This document shows positions 17,538-26,106 of a stretch of DNA of 64,000 nucleotides, piece by piece; the first letter of the stretch is position 1, and every line of letters begins with the position of its first letter. Made by a program: the position numbers and the translations under genes. The notes under the pieces are model-generated. The model searched no databases, was not told the DNA's origin, and saw only the letters and a list, made by a program, of their open reading frames with translations. The stretch covers positions 62,001 to 126,000 of the forward strand of contig NZ_VZCB01000076.1 of assembly GCF_009494395.1 (NCBI RefSeq), read 5' to 3'. This DNA comes from Segatella copri (lineage in GTDB: Bacteria > Bacteroidota > Bacteroidia > Bacteroidales > Bacteroidaceae).

Positions 17538-17555
17538 AATATGTTCGTGTTAACT

Positions 17556-19526
17556 TTAAGCGTCGATATTGGCATAAGTAGCGTTCTGCTCAATGAACTC
17601 GCGACGTGGCTCCACATCATCGCCCATCAGCATAGAGAAAATCTCGTCAGCCTGAGCTGCATTATCGATAGTTACCTGCTTGAGCAAGCGGGTAGATGGG
17701 TCCATAGTGGTTTCCCAAAGCTGCTCTGGGTTCATCTCACCCAAACCTTTGTATCGCTGAGTGTGAATATTCTTGTCTTCCAACCCCTCGCCATACTTGT
17801 CGATGAATGCCTGGCGCTGCTGCTCTGTATAGCAATACTCGCTCACCTTGTTACGGTAAGTACACTTGTAGAGAGGTGGAGTAGCGATATACAGGTGACC
17901 TTCCTCGATAACCTTTGGCATGAAGCGATAGAACAAAGTCATAATCAATGTGTCGATGTGTGAACCATCGACGTCGGCATCGGTCATGATAATAATCTTG
18001 TCGTAACGCAGCTTGTCTGTGTTTGCCTCCTTGCTGTCTTCACCGTCTACACCGAAGCGAACTCCGATACTCTGGATAATGTTCATGACAGATTCAGCTT
18101 CGAATACTTTATGCCACTGAACCTTTTCTACGTTCAGAATCTTACCACGCAATGGGAGAATAGCCTGGCGGAAACGGTCGCGACCCTGCTTGGCTGAACC
18201 ACCAGCGGAATCACCCTCGACAAGAAAAATCTCGCATTCCTTAGGATCCTTCATGGAACAGTCTGCAAGCTTACCAGGCAGACCACCACCTGTCATGAAG
18301 TTCTTGCGCTGTACGCTTTCACGTGCCTTGCGGGCTGCAATACGTGCAGTAGCAGCCAATACTACCTTCTCGCAGATGCGCTTAGCTTCGTCTGGATGCT
18401 CCTCCAGGTAATCAGCCAAAGCTTCATTTACCGCCTGCTGGACGGCTCCCTGAACCTCGCTGTTACCGAGCTTGGTCTTGGTCTGTCCCTCAAACTGAGG
18501 TTCTGCCACCTTGATAGAGATGACGGCTGTAAGACCCTCGCGGAAGTCCTCTGGTGCAATCTCTACCTTTGCCTTCTCTATTTGCTTAGAGATGGTCGGG
18601 TCGGCTTCTGCGTAAGCCTTCAGAGTACGAGTCAACGCCATGCGGAAACCAGTCAGATGGGTACCACCCTCAATGGTGTTGATGTTATTGACGTATGAGT
18701 GGATATTCTCTGAATAGTCTGTGTTGTACATCACAGCAATCTCGATAGGAATACCCTGCTTCTCGGTCTTCAGATAGATAACATCATCGAAGAGGTGAGT
18801 GCGGTGACGGTCTACGTAACGGACGAATTCCTTCAAACCATCCTTGGCATGGAATACCTCCTCCTTGGTCTTACCTTCCTCGTCAGGGCGCAAATCTTTC
18901 AAGGTAATCTTGATGCCTGCATTAAGGAAAGCTAACTCGCGCATACGGTTGGCGATGATATCCCATTTGTAGACGGTGTGAGTAAAGATGGTTGGATCTG
19001 GCCAGAACTGCTGGCGTGTACCGCGCTTGTTGGTTTCACCTACCACCTTAACCGGATAGAGAGGCTTACCCTTCTCATATTCCTGCTGGTAGATTTTGCC
19101 GCCACGGAACACCTGTGACAACATGTGGGTAGAAAGTGCATTCACACAACTTACACCCACACCATGCAAACCACCGGAAACTTTGTAAGAACCCTTGTCG
19201 AACTTACCACCTGCGTGAAGCACGGTCATTACGACTTCAAGGGCTGATTTATGTAGCTTCGCGTGCATATCCACAGGGATACCACGTCCATTATCTTCTA
19301 CAGTGATAGAGTTGTCTTCGTTGATGGTAACTTCAATGTCTGTACAGTAGCCAGCCATTGCTTCATCAATAGAGTTGTCAACAGTTTCGTTGACCAAGTG
19401 GTGAAGACCTTTTTCAGAGATGTCACCAATGTACATCGCTGGGCGCTTGCGAACAGCTTCCAAGCCTTCAAGGACCTGAATGTTACTCGCAGAGTAATTA
19501 TTTGCGTTGTTTTGATTATCTGCCAT
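17556..19526 (-). CDS. gyrB: DNA gyrase subunit B
   Basis: GyrB is the ATPase subunit of gyrase and drives negative supercoiling with GyrA. The 656-residue protein has the GHKL ATPase domain (about 15-230, with NETVDNSIDEA and the GGLHGVG loop), a transducer domain, the Toprim domain (EGDSAGGSAKQGRDR and DADVDGSHI) and the C-terminal QRYKGLGEMNPEQLW. It is the short form, without the large insert of enterobacterial GyrB. On the minus strand a -7 box TATCTTTGC (plus 19549-19557) lies only about 23 nt upstream of the start codon, so the leader is very short. gyrA is not in the window. Confidence 0.98.
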   Translation of the reverse strand: MADNQNNANNYSASNIQVLEGLEAVRKRPAMYIGDISEKGLHHLVNETVDNSIDEAMAGYCTDIEVTINEDNSITVEDNGRGIPVDMHAKLHKSALEVVMTVLHAGGKFDKGSYKVSGGLHGVGVSCVNALSTHMLSQVFRGGKIYQQEYEKGKPLYPVKVVGETNKRGTRQQFWPDPTIFTHTVYKWDIIANRMRELAFLNAGIKITLKDLRPDEEGKTKEEVFHAKDGLKEFVRYVDRHRTHLFDDVIYLKTEKQGIPIEIAVMYNTDYSENIHSYVNNINTIEGGTHLTGFRMALTRTLKAYAEADPTISKQIEKAKVEIAPEDFREGLTAVISIKVAEPQFEGQTKTKLGNSEVQGAVQQAVNEALADYLEEHPDEAKRICEKVVLAATARIAARKARESVQRKNFMTGGGLPGKLADCSMKDPKECEIFLVEGDSAGGSAKQGRDRFRQAILPLRGKILNVEKVQWHKVFEAESVMNIIQSIGVRFGVDGEDSKEANTDKLRYDKIIIMTDADVDGSHIDTLIMTLFYRFMPKVIEEGHLYIATPPLYKCTYRNKVSEYCYTEQQRQAFIDKYGEGLEDKNIHTQRYKGLGEMNPEQLWETTMDPSTRLLKQVTIDNAAQADEIFSMLMGDDVEPRREFIEQNATYANIDA

Positions 19527-19755
19527 TTTAGTATTGTCTTATTTCTGTGCAAAGATACTAAAAAAAGCTGAGATACAGAAGGTTTTCTTTGTGAAAAATA
19601 GCGAAAAAAGAGATAAAAACAGAAGTTTTTTGAGAAGTGTAAGAAATAGCTGGAAAAAGTGCGGAAAACGTTGTGCTTACGATAGCAAAATGATAGGTAG
19701 ATAGAGCGGTGAAATAGATGGGGAATCGTGAAAATGTTAAGGTGGTGATAAAAAG

Positions 19756-19799
19756 AATAAGGCTGCCACCCTTCTTGAAGGATTGCAGCCTTATTTATT
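19756..19799 (-). terminator. Terminator of rpsT
   Basis: The arms AATAAGGCTGC and GCAGCCTTATT (19756-19795) pair perfectly around an 18-nt interior, and the minus-strand transcript continues into a short T run. The remaining part of the gyrB-rpsT gap (19558-19755) shows no gene. Confidence 0.75.
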
Positions 19800-19818
19800 T
19801 TTTGCTTCGACTTATAAG

Positions 19819-20073
19819 TTAGGCCAACTTAGCGATGTGCTGTGTAAGACCAGACTTCAAGTTTGCAGCCTTGTTCTCGTGGATAACGTTGATCTTAGCC
19901 AACTTGTCTAAAAGCTTCTGAACTGTAGGATAGAGCTTTACAGCCTCTTCCTTGTCAGACATGTTGCGCAACTTGCGGACAGCATTGCGCATAGTCTTTG
20001 CATAATACTTATTGTGCAAAGCCTTCTTCTTGTCCTGACGGATTCTCTTGATTGATGATTTATGATTTGCCAT
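19819..20073 (-). CDS. rpsT: 30S ribosomal protein S20
   Basis: S20 binds 16S rRNA early in 30S assembly. The 84-residue, very basic protein begins [16 protein letters not shown] and has the helical pattern and C-terminal [12 protein letters not shown] of the family. It lies 40 nt downstream of tRNA-Glu on the same strand with no promoter-like box between them, so it is probably co-transcribed with that tRNA. A terminator follows. Confidence 0.97.
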   Translation of the reverse strand: MANHKSSIKRIRQDKKKALHNKYYAKTMRNAVRKLRNMSDKEEAVKLYPTVQKLLDKLAKINVIHENKAANLKSGLTQHIAKLA

Positions 20074-20113
20074 CTTCTTTTTTTATGTTATTTTTTTATA
20101 TTCTTGTTATTTG

Positions 20114-20185
20114 TAGTCCCTAGCAGAGTCGAACTGCTCTTTAGAGAATGAAAATCTCTCGTCCTAACCGATAGACGAAGGGACC
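20114..20185 (-). tRNA. tRNA-Glu (anticodon TTC)
   Basis: The minus strand folds as a cloverleaf. The acceptor stem is GGTCCCT/AGGGACT, the D arm carries TCGGTTAGGAC, the anticodon stem is AGAGA/TCTCT with loop TTTTCAT, and the T arm contains GTTCGAC. The anticodon is TTC (Glu). CCA is not encoded. Confidence 0.95.
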
Positions 20186-20202
20186 ATCGCTGTTTTGCGG
20201 GT

Positions 20203-20235
20203 GCAAAGTTACTACTTTTATTTGATTCCTGCAAA
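20203..20235 (-). promoter_or_regulatory. Promoter of tRNA-Glu and rpsT
   Basis: On the minus strand TTTG (plus 20232-20235) and TAACTTTGC (plus 20203-20211) are separated by 20 bp, a very good match. The start point would fall about 10 nt before the tRNA. Confidence 0.75.
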
Positions 20236-20270
20236 TTTTTTACTGAAAATTTTCTCTAAATGCGCTTTTT

Positions 20271-20303
20271 TTTGTAATTTTGCCCTGTTTTTTAGTATAT
20301 TTG
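20271..20303 (+). promoter_or_regulatory. Candidate recO promoter(s)
   Basis: TTTG at 20271-20274 and TATATTTG at 20296-20303 are 21 bp apart. Use of this box would start the mRNA almost at the recO ATG (20309). An overlapping box TAATTTTGC at 20275-20283 would give a leader of about 20 nt but lacks a -33 element. The choice is unresolved. Confidence 0.45.
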
Positions 20304-20308
20304 ACAAA

Positions 20309-21034
20309 ATGGAAGTTAAAACCAGGGCAATCGTGTTGCAAACTATCAAGTATGGGGATGCTCAACTTATCGTGGATTTTTTCACAGAAAAGTTGGGTAG
20401 ACTGTCTTTTATGGTCCGTATCCCTAAGTCTTCTAAGGGAAGGTTGAAGCGTCAGTTGTTTCAGCCCTTGATGTTATTGCAATTGGAATTTGATTATCGT
20501 CCCAAGTCTAATCTTCAACGTATCCGGGAGGCTTCCATCGGTTATGCCTTTATTGATATTCCTTTCTCTCCTTACAAATTGGCTATTTCCATGTTCTTGG
20601 CTGAGTTGTTGTCTTATACCACGAAAAATGAGCAAGCCAATGCCTCGCTATATCTCTTTATGCAGGATAGTATTGAATGGCTGGATAGAGTGGAGGGGAG
20701 TTTTTCCAACTTTCATATTGTCTTTATGATTCGCCTGACTTTCTTTTTAGGTTTTTCGCCTAATATTGAAAGTGGAATGAGCGGTGATTATTTTGATTTG
20801 GTTGATGGATGTTTTGTATCCTATGTTCCTACGCACGTACATTATTTAAATAGGGAGGATTCTTTGCGGTTGGTTGCCCTGCTTCGTTTGGAGTATAAAA
20901 CAATGCACCTCTACACAATGTCTCGTATGGAAAGAAACAGATGTGTAGAGGTGATTCTGGAATATTTTAAACTTCATGTTCCTGGTTTCCCGGAAATGAG
21001 GAGTTTTTCAGTTCTCAAAGAGCTGTTCGCTTAG
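20309..21034 (+). CDS. recO: DNA repair protein RecO
   Basis: RecO works with RecR to load RecA onto SSB-coated single-stranded DNA in gap repair. The 241-residue protein begins MEVKTRAIVLQTIKYGDAQLIV, the usual OB-fold start, followed by the helical domain. The start at 20309 is chosen because the family begins here and the promoter boxes lie just upstream; a longer reading would run through them. The C-terminal zinc-binding cysteines found in some RecO proteins are not seen, which is usual for Bacteroidota. It converges on ftsZ with 17 bp between the stop codons. Confidence 0.93.
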   Translation: MEVKTRAIVLQTIKYGDAQLIVDFFTEKLGRLSFMVRIPKSSKGRLKRQLFQPLMLLQLEFDYRPKSNLQRIREASIGYAFIDIPFSPYKLAISMFLAELLSYTTKNEQANASLYLFMQDSIEWLDRVEGSFSNFHIVFMIRLTFFLGFSPNIESGMSGDYFDLVDGCFVSYVPTHVHYLNREDSLRLVALLRLEYKTMHLYTMSRMERNRCVEVILEYFKLHVPGFPEMRSFSVLKELFA

Positions 21035-21051
21035 TTGTCAACGGTTATTGC

Positions 21052-22386
21052 TTAAGCAAAACTGATGACTCCCTGTACAGCTGCTGCATCTCCGTTGTTA
21101 TCGTCTTTAGGTTCTGTATTGCCTGAAGCGATGTTTCGGATTTCTTCGAGGGTCTGGCGTGTACGCTTATAGGTAGGTGTATTTTCTACCTGCAGGATAA
21201 CGTCTTCGTTGTCAAGATCTTCCTGGCGGAACAGGAAGATGTGAGGATGGCGTTTGTACTGTGTTGTATTACCGTCAGAACCGTAATAGCGCTTACGTCT
21301 GTCTTCTCTTTCAGCTCTCTTTTCTTCTTCCTCAGCAAGTCGACGTGATTCTTCTTCTGTATGTTTCTTGAGATGGCGGTTCATGCCTTCTACATCCTCG
21401 AGACCGAATCCTGTTGCCAAAACGGTAACCTTAACCCTGCTACCCAATTCTGGGTCGATGGCCAATCCCCATTTCAATTCGAAGTCGTCTCCAAACTTCT
21501 CCATGAAATCGTTGACGTCGTTCATCTCGTCCATTGTCAAGCCAGGATTGTCCTTCTTTTCGCTGGCAAAAGCTATGCTCAAAAGGATTTTCTTAGAGTT
21601 GAATACATCATTATCATTGAGCAATGGTGAATTCAATGCATCTTCGATGGCCTTCTTGACACGACCTTCTCCCTCACCATAACCTGTACTCATGATAGCA
21701 ACGCCACCATCTTTCAATACAGTCTTCACATCGTTGAAGTCAAGGTTGATAAGTCCGTGAACGGTAATGATTTCAGCGATACTCTTGGCAGCAACACTCA
21801 ATGTATCATCGGCTTTACCGAATGCATCGAGTACAGCGAGGTCTGGATAAATCTGGCGGAGACGCTCGTTGTTGATAACCAGCAATGCATCTACATGTTT
21901 AGACATTTCCTCAACGCCATCGAGAGCCTGGTCGATTTTCTTAGGACCCTCAAAGCGGAAAGGAATGGTAACGATACCTACAGTAAGAATACCCAGTTCC
22001 TTACTTACTCTGGCGATGACTGGAGCAGCACCGGTACCGGTACCACCACCCATTCCGGCAGTGATAAATGCCATTTTAGTACCATCGTTGAGCATATTCT
22101 TGATGTCTTCCAATGTCTCTTCTGCTGCTTGGCGGGCTTTTGCAGGCTTGTTGCCGGCTCCAAGTCCTTCTTTTCCTAACTGCAGGTGTACAGGTACAGG
22201 GGAATCGTTGAGTGCTTGATTGTCTGTATTACAGAGCACAAAACTCACATCGTGAATGCCTTCTCGATACATATGGTTTACAGCGTTACCGCCGCCACCA
22301 CCAACACCAATCACCTTGATGATGCTGTTTTCTTTCTCTGGCTCACCAAAGTCGAGAATATGTGGTGAATTGTTATTATCTAGCAT
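21052..22386 (-). CDS. ftsZ: Cell division protein FtsZ
   Basis: FtsZ is the tubulin-like GTPase that forms the division ring. The 444-residue protein has the nucleotide-binding start VIGVGGGGGNAVNHMY, the tubulin signature GMGGGTGTGAAPV, and the T7 loop NLDFNDVKTVL. A charged linker from about 340 (EEEKRAEREDRRKRYY) leads to a C-terminal region with NTPTYKRTR, a candidate FtsA-binding peptide, followed by about 40 extra residues. It is the last gene of the dcw cluster, 43 nt after ftsA. Confidence 0.98.
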   Translation of the reverse strand: MLDNNNSPHILDFGEPEKENSIIKVIGVGGGGGNAVNHMYREGIHDVSFVLCNTDNQALNDSPVPVHLQLGKEGLGAGNKPAKARQAAEETLEDIKNMLNDGTKMAFITAGMGGGTGTGAAPVIARVSKELGILTVGIVTIPFRFEGPKKIDQALDGVEEMSKHVDALLVINNERLRQIYPDLAVLDAFGKADDTLSVAAKSIAEIITVHGLINLDFNDVKTVLKDGGVAIMSTGYGEGEGRVKKAIEDALNSPLLNDNDVFNSKKILLSIAFASEKKDNPGLTMDEMNDVNDFMEKFGDDFELKWGLAIDPELGSRVKVTVLATGFGLEDVEGMNRHLKKHTEEESRRLAEEEEKRAEREDRRKRYYGSDGNTTQYKRHPHIFLFRQEDLDNEDVILQVENTPTYKRTRQTLEEIRNIASGNTEPKDDNNGDAAAVQGVISFA

Positions 22387-22429
22387 AGTTGTATAATCTT
22401 AATATTATTTATTGTAATAGTCACTCTTT

Positions 22430-23872
22430 TTATTCTTCCTCAGAGATGGTGTCCTTAACGAAGCTCTTGATGCCTCTCATCATCTTGTGGAGGAGGCTGT
22501 TTTCTTTTCTTTCTTTTGCCTGTTTAGCAGCTTCTTCTTCTGCAGCCTTTCTTGCTTCTTCCTCTTCCAACTCTTTCTTGCGCTTGGCTTCTTCCTCTGC
22601 CTTCTGTTTTTCTGCAGCGGTTAGGACAACACCCGTACCTACAGTTTCGTTTGGATTTCTTGGTGTCTTATGCAAGTCATTGACAGGTGTCGTCTCTGCA
22701 TTGGTGAAGAGATCTGTACCAATTTCGTTGCCTGCACAATTCATGTTACCCTTAGCCAACAATCCCAATACAGTATTCATCATACCGTTGTGATTGGTAA
22801 TCTTTGGGTCTTTTGAGTTCACGGTCTGGCTGACAAATTTAGCAATGCGAATCTTTTCGATATGGGTATGTGTCTTGAATACCTTATCGATTTCAGGCAT
22901 GTTGCTGCCGCCGCCAGTCAGAATAATACCGCCCATCAGCTTGTCAGAGTACTCTACAGGAACCTGGAACCAGGCGTTCTCTACAATTTCCTCAACACGA
23001 GCCTCTACGATTTCGATAAACTTCTTGCTTTCTACGTATCGGTCTCGGTCTATCTGATAGTTGAGGGTAGGGTCAATATTACTGATGTCTGTATATGCTT
23101 TGGCATATTTCAATTTCATGTTTTCAGCATCAGTCTCTTCTATCTGCAGGCATGTAAGGTCCTTTGTAATGTTGCTGCTACCCAATGGGATGACAGACAA
23201 GTGACGGAGGATACCTTTATAATATACAGAGACCGTTGTTGTGTCGGCACCTAAATCTACCAACATACATCCAGCGCGTTTTTCCGAGTCGTTGAGAACG
23301 CTGTCAGCCATAGCCAAAGGTGCGAGATACATCTCAGCGATAGGGATGTTGGCATTTTCGAAGCATGTATTGATGTTATTGTAGAAATTCTTGCGCCAAA
23401 GAATGTTCAGGAAGATACCTTCCAGATGGTTGCACTGTATGCCGACTGGGTCAGTCTGGAATTGGTTATCTATTTTATATTCTTGTGTTGCTGCATCTAA
23501 AATCTCCTGATCAGGGTATGTCATGTTGCGGTTTACGTCCATGATTTCGTTGATCATTTCCTGAGATATGATGGAGTTGCCTGGCAAGTCTTTTACGATC
23601 ACATTCTTGATGCTTCGTATTGATCGTCCTCCTACGCCCACATAAACTTGAGCAATATCTTGCTTCAAGATATTCTTCAATTTCTTGATGATGCTTGTTA
23701 GGCACTGGCAGGTCTTGTCGATGTTGTAGATGACTCCCTTTCTGATGCAAGAAGATGAGTTCTCCTCGACGATAGCAAGTACGGTAATGCTACCATCTAA
23801 ATTCTTCTGACCTGCTATACCTGTCATCTTGGATGAACCAAGTTCGATAGCTACAATAAATTCCTTTGGCAT
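22430..23872 (-). CDS. ftsA: Cell division protein FtsA
   Basis: FtsA is an actin-like ATPase that tethers FtsZ to the inner membrane. The 480-residue protein shows the phosphate-1 region (AIELGSSKMTGIAG), LVDLGADTTTVSVY and ILTGGGSNMPEI. The tail is unusual: a highly charged Glu/Lys/Ala-rich segment (about 415-455) that should be helical, then a short amphipathic helix (LLHKMMRGIKSFVKD) which fits the membrane-targeting sequence. The charged stretch makes the protein longer than E. coli FtsA (420) and acts as a spacer between the body and the membrane helix. Confidence 0.97.
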   Translation of the reverse strand: MPKEFIVAIELGSSKMTGIAGQKNLDGSITVLAIVEENSSSCIRKGVIYNIDKTCQCLTSIIKKLKNILKQDIAQVYVGVGGRSIRSIKNVIVKDLPGNSIISQEMINEIMDVNRNMTYPDQEILDAATQEYKIDNQFQTDPVGIQCNHLEGIFLNILWRKNFYNNINTCFENANIPIAEMYLAPLAMADSVLNDSEKRAGCMLVDLGADTTTVSVYYKGILRHLSVIPLGSSNITKDLTCLQIEETDAENMKLKYAKAYTDISNIDPTLNYQIDRDRYVESKKFIEIVEARVEEIVENAWFQVPVEYSDKLMGGIILTGGGSNMPEIDKVFKTHTHIEKIRIAKFVSQTVNSKDPKITNHNGMMNTVLGLLAKGNMNCAGNEIGTDLFTNAETTPVNDLHKTPRNPNETVGTGVVLTAAEKQKAEEEAKRKKELEEEEARKAAEEEAAKQAKERKENSLLHKMMRGIKSFVKDTISEEE

Positions 23873-23907
23873 AGTTCTTATATTATCTTTTCTGTTTCAA
23901 TTTTAAA

Positions 23908-24702
23908 TTAGCTATTGTGATGCTTTGTGCAAATAATCTGGTTGTCGAACTCGATGTTTATATATGAGTACTTGTTCCAACCTGCTTGTGAGAGGCCATA
24001 CTTGTAGAATTTCTCCAACCTATCCATCTTTTTCTTGACGAATTCATTGATGTTTTCTTCTCTCTTGTCAATGTGATTGGTCTCCGGCAAGCAGCCTAGA
24101 TATACAATGTGGTTGCCCACTCGTGGCACTAGCTCAATGCCTCTGTCGGGCAGTACATTTATCTGTTCTATCTGGTTTCTCCACAATTCACTAGTCATCA
24201 GAGCCTTGCTTAGTAATGAGATGTATTTCTTGGCAAACCACTTGTTGATATACCCGGTAGCGATGATGATATCGCTGGTATAGTTGGTGTTGGGCATAAT
24301 CTGATAGTGATCATCTATGTAATAATCTTCATTGTTGATGCTCTTGATTCTTACGATTGGCATGCGTTGGGTGAGGTAGATATCTACCAGACCTTCTTGG
24401 GTCTTATAGCATTCTGCCGTCTTTACGAAAGGACTGGTCTTCAACGATTCTTCTATCTTTCTGGCATTCACGTCGTTCAGTGGTTTTGCCAGCGGATAGA
24501 GCTTGTTTATCTCCAGTCGTTTCTTGATTTCCTTCGCATTCAGAAAACCATTGGTCATCTCGTCTTGTATGTTGATGTTCACCTTAGTGCATACCAGGTT
24601 TGCTTCATCAGGTTTGTTAAACTTGGTGAAGGCAAACACTAGATATGTACCTATGATAAGGTCTAGTGTGATGATTGTGATTTTCTTCCAATTGATATGC
24701 AT
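23908..24702 (-). CDS. ftsQ: Cell division protein FtsQ
   Basis: FtsQ is a bitopic inner-membrane protein that links early and late division proteins. The 264-residue product has a short cytosolic N-terminus, one membrane segment (about 9-26) and a POTRA-like periplasmic region (about 38-110, with the FLNAKEIKKRLE and SPFVKTAECYKTQEG elements). A beta domain follows with IEQINVLPDRGIELVPRVG. Its ATG is immediately preceded by the stop codon of an 8-codon mini-ORF (TAA-ATG), so translation is probably coupled to the upstream genes. Confidence 0.9.
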   Translation of the reverse strand: MHINWKKITIITLDLIIGTYLVFAFTKFNKPDEANLVCTKVNINIQDEMTNGFLNAKEIKKRLEINKLYPLAKPLNDVNARKIEESLKTSPFVKTAECYKTQEGLVDIYLTQRMPIVRIKSINNEDYYIDDHYQIMPNTNYTSDIIIATGYINKWFAKKYISLLSKALMTSELWRNQIEQINVLPDRGIELVPRVGNHIVYLGCLPETNHIDKREENINEFVKKKMDRLEKFYKYGLSQAGWNKYSYINIEFDNQIICTKHHNS

Positions 24703-24729
24703 TTATTTTCTTATGTTATGGATATGCAT
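24703..24729 (-). other. 8-codon mini-ORF between murC and ftsQ (tandem duplication)
   Basis: The minus strand reads murC-TAA, then ATG for MHIHNIRK-TAA, then the ftsQ ATG, with each stop directly abutting the next start. The words around both starts are nearly identical (AAATAAATGCATATC occurs twice, 27 bp apart). This suggests that a 27-bp tandem duplication moved ftsQ away from murC and left this short in-phase leader. Translation is inferred. Confidence 0.55.
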
Positions 24730-26106
24730 TTATTTCTTTTCAAGAATCTCTGTAATTTGTGGTACGTAGTTGTCTAAGTCGCCAGCTCCTAATACAACAA
24801 GTACATCGAAATCCCTGTTCTTTACCAAGTCAAGTACATCTTCCTTGTGAATCATGCTCTTTTCAACACCAGGCTTCAAGTTGTCGTAAATCAACTTGGA
24901 AGTTACTCCTGGAATTGGCTGTTCGCGAGCAGGATAGATATCGCAGAGTATCACTTCGTCAAGAAGACTCAAACTATTGGCAAAGTCCTTGTAGAAGTCA
25001 CGGGTGCGCGTATAGAGGTGTGGCTGGAAGATAGCCGTAATCTTGCGATCTTTGTAAAGCTCACGAATACTCTTGGCGCTCTGGTAAATCTCCTTTGGGT
25101 GATGAGCGTAGTCTGAGAGGAATACAAGCTTGTCGTTCTTGATCTTGAAGTCGAAGCGGCGATCCACTCCACCGTAGGTCTTCATGCCGTAACGAAGCTC
25201 ATCGGCCGTGCAGCCGTTCAACTGCGCCATAGCCATGGCAGCCACACCGTTTGTGATGTTGATTGGCACAGGCTGACCAAGTTCTACGCCTGTTACGTTC
25301 TCGATAGGAGAGATGAAATCGAATGTGATTCCGCCATTCTCTATCTTGATGTTTTCTGCGTGGAAGTCGCCTTCGTCCTGACTGTATTCATATATCTTGA
25401 CGCCGTTCTGTACGTGCTGCTTCATTTCCAGATTCTTGTGGATGATAAGCGCACCGCCGGGCTGAATCAATTCTGTATAGTGGCGGAAACTTTCAAGATA
25501 AGCCTCCTTGGTGCCATAAATATCCAGGTGGTCAGGGTCTGTAGATGTGATGACGCTCATCCATGGACGTAACCAATGGAAGCTGCGGTCGAATTCATCT
25601 GCCTCGATTACTACGTAGTCGCTCTTGTCGGAGAGGATGTAGTTGGTGCCGTAGTTCTTTGAGATACCTCCCAGAAAGGCATTGCAGTCAACGTGACTCT
25701 GGTGCATGATATGGGCACACATGGTAGAAGTTGATGTCTTGCCGTGAGTACCTGCTACGCACAATCCTTTGTGAGTACGTGTCAATGTTCCTAAAACCTG
25801 TGCACGCTTCTCGATGGTGAAGTTGTTCTCATGGAAGAAAACCAGTTCCTTGTGTTCTGCTGGAATAGCTGGTGTATAGACGACCAATGTAGTCTTGGCA
25901 TCCTTGCAAGCTTCAGGAATCAGGTCTACGTTTTCCTCATAGTGGATGAGCATTCCCTCTTTCTCCAACTCATGAGTCAGATTGGATGGAGTCTTGTCAT
26001 ATCCTGCTACTACCAACTTCTTGTTGAGGAAGTATCTTGCAATGGCACTCATACCTATGCCACCTGCTCCTACAAAATAAACTGCTTTAATATCTTTGAT
26101 TTCCAT
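24730..26106 (-). CDS. murC: UDP-N-acetylmuramate--L-alanine ligase
   Basis: MurC adds the first amino acid, L-alanine, to UDP-MurNAc in the cytoplasm. The 458-residue protein has the Rossmann start YFVGAGGIGMSAIAR, the ATP loop VAGTHGKTSTS at about 117-127, and the ligase motifs EADEFDRSF and SDYAHHPKEI. Its ATG overlaps the murG stop by one base (TAATG), and its stop abuts the mini-ORF before ftsQ. Confidence 0.97.
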   Translation of the reverse strand: MEIKDIKAVYFVGAGGIGMSAIARYFLNKKLVVAGYDKTPSNLTHELEKEGMLIHYEENVDLIPEACKDAKTTLVVYTPAIPAEHKELVFFHENNFTIEKRAQVLGTLTRTHKGLCVAGTHGKTSTSTMCAHIMHQSHVDCNAFLGGISKNYGTNYILSDKSDYVVIEADEFDRSFHWLRPWMSVITSTDPDHLDIYGTKEAYLESFRHYTELIQPGGALIIHKNLEMKQHVQNGVKIYEYSQDEGDFHAENIKIENGGITFDFISPIENVTGVELGQPVPINITNGVAAMAMAQLNGCTADELRYGMKTYGGVDRRFDFKIKNDKLVFLSDYAHHPKEIYQSAKSIRELYKDRKITAIFQPHLYTRTRDFYKDFANSLSLLDEVILCDIYPAREQPIPGVTSKLIYDNLKPGVEKSMIHKEDVLDLVKNRDFDVLVVLGAGDLDNYVPQITEILEKK

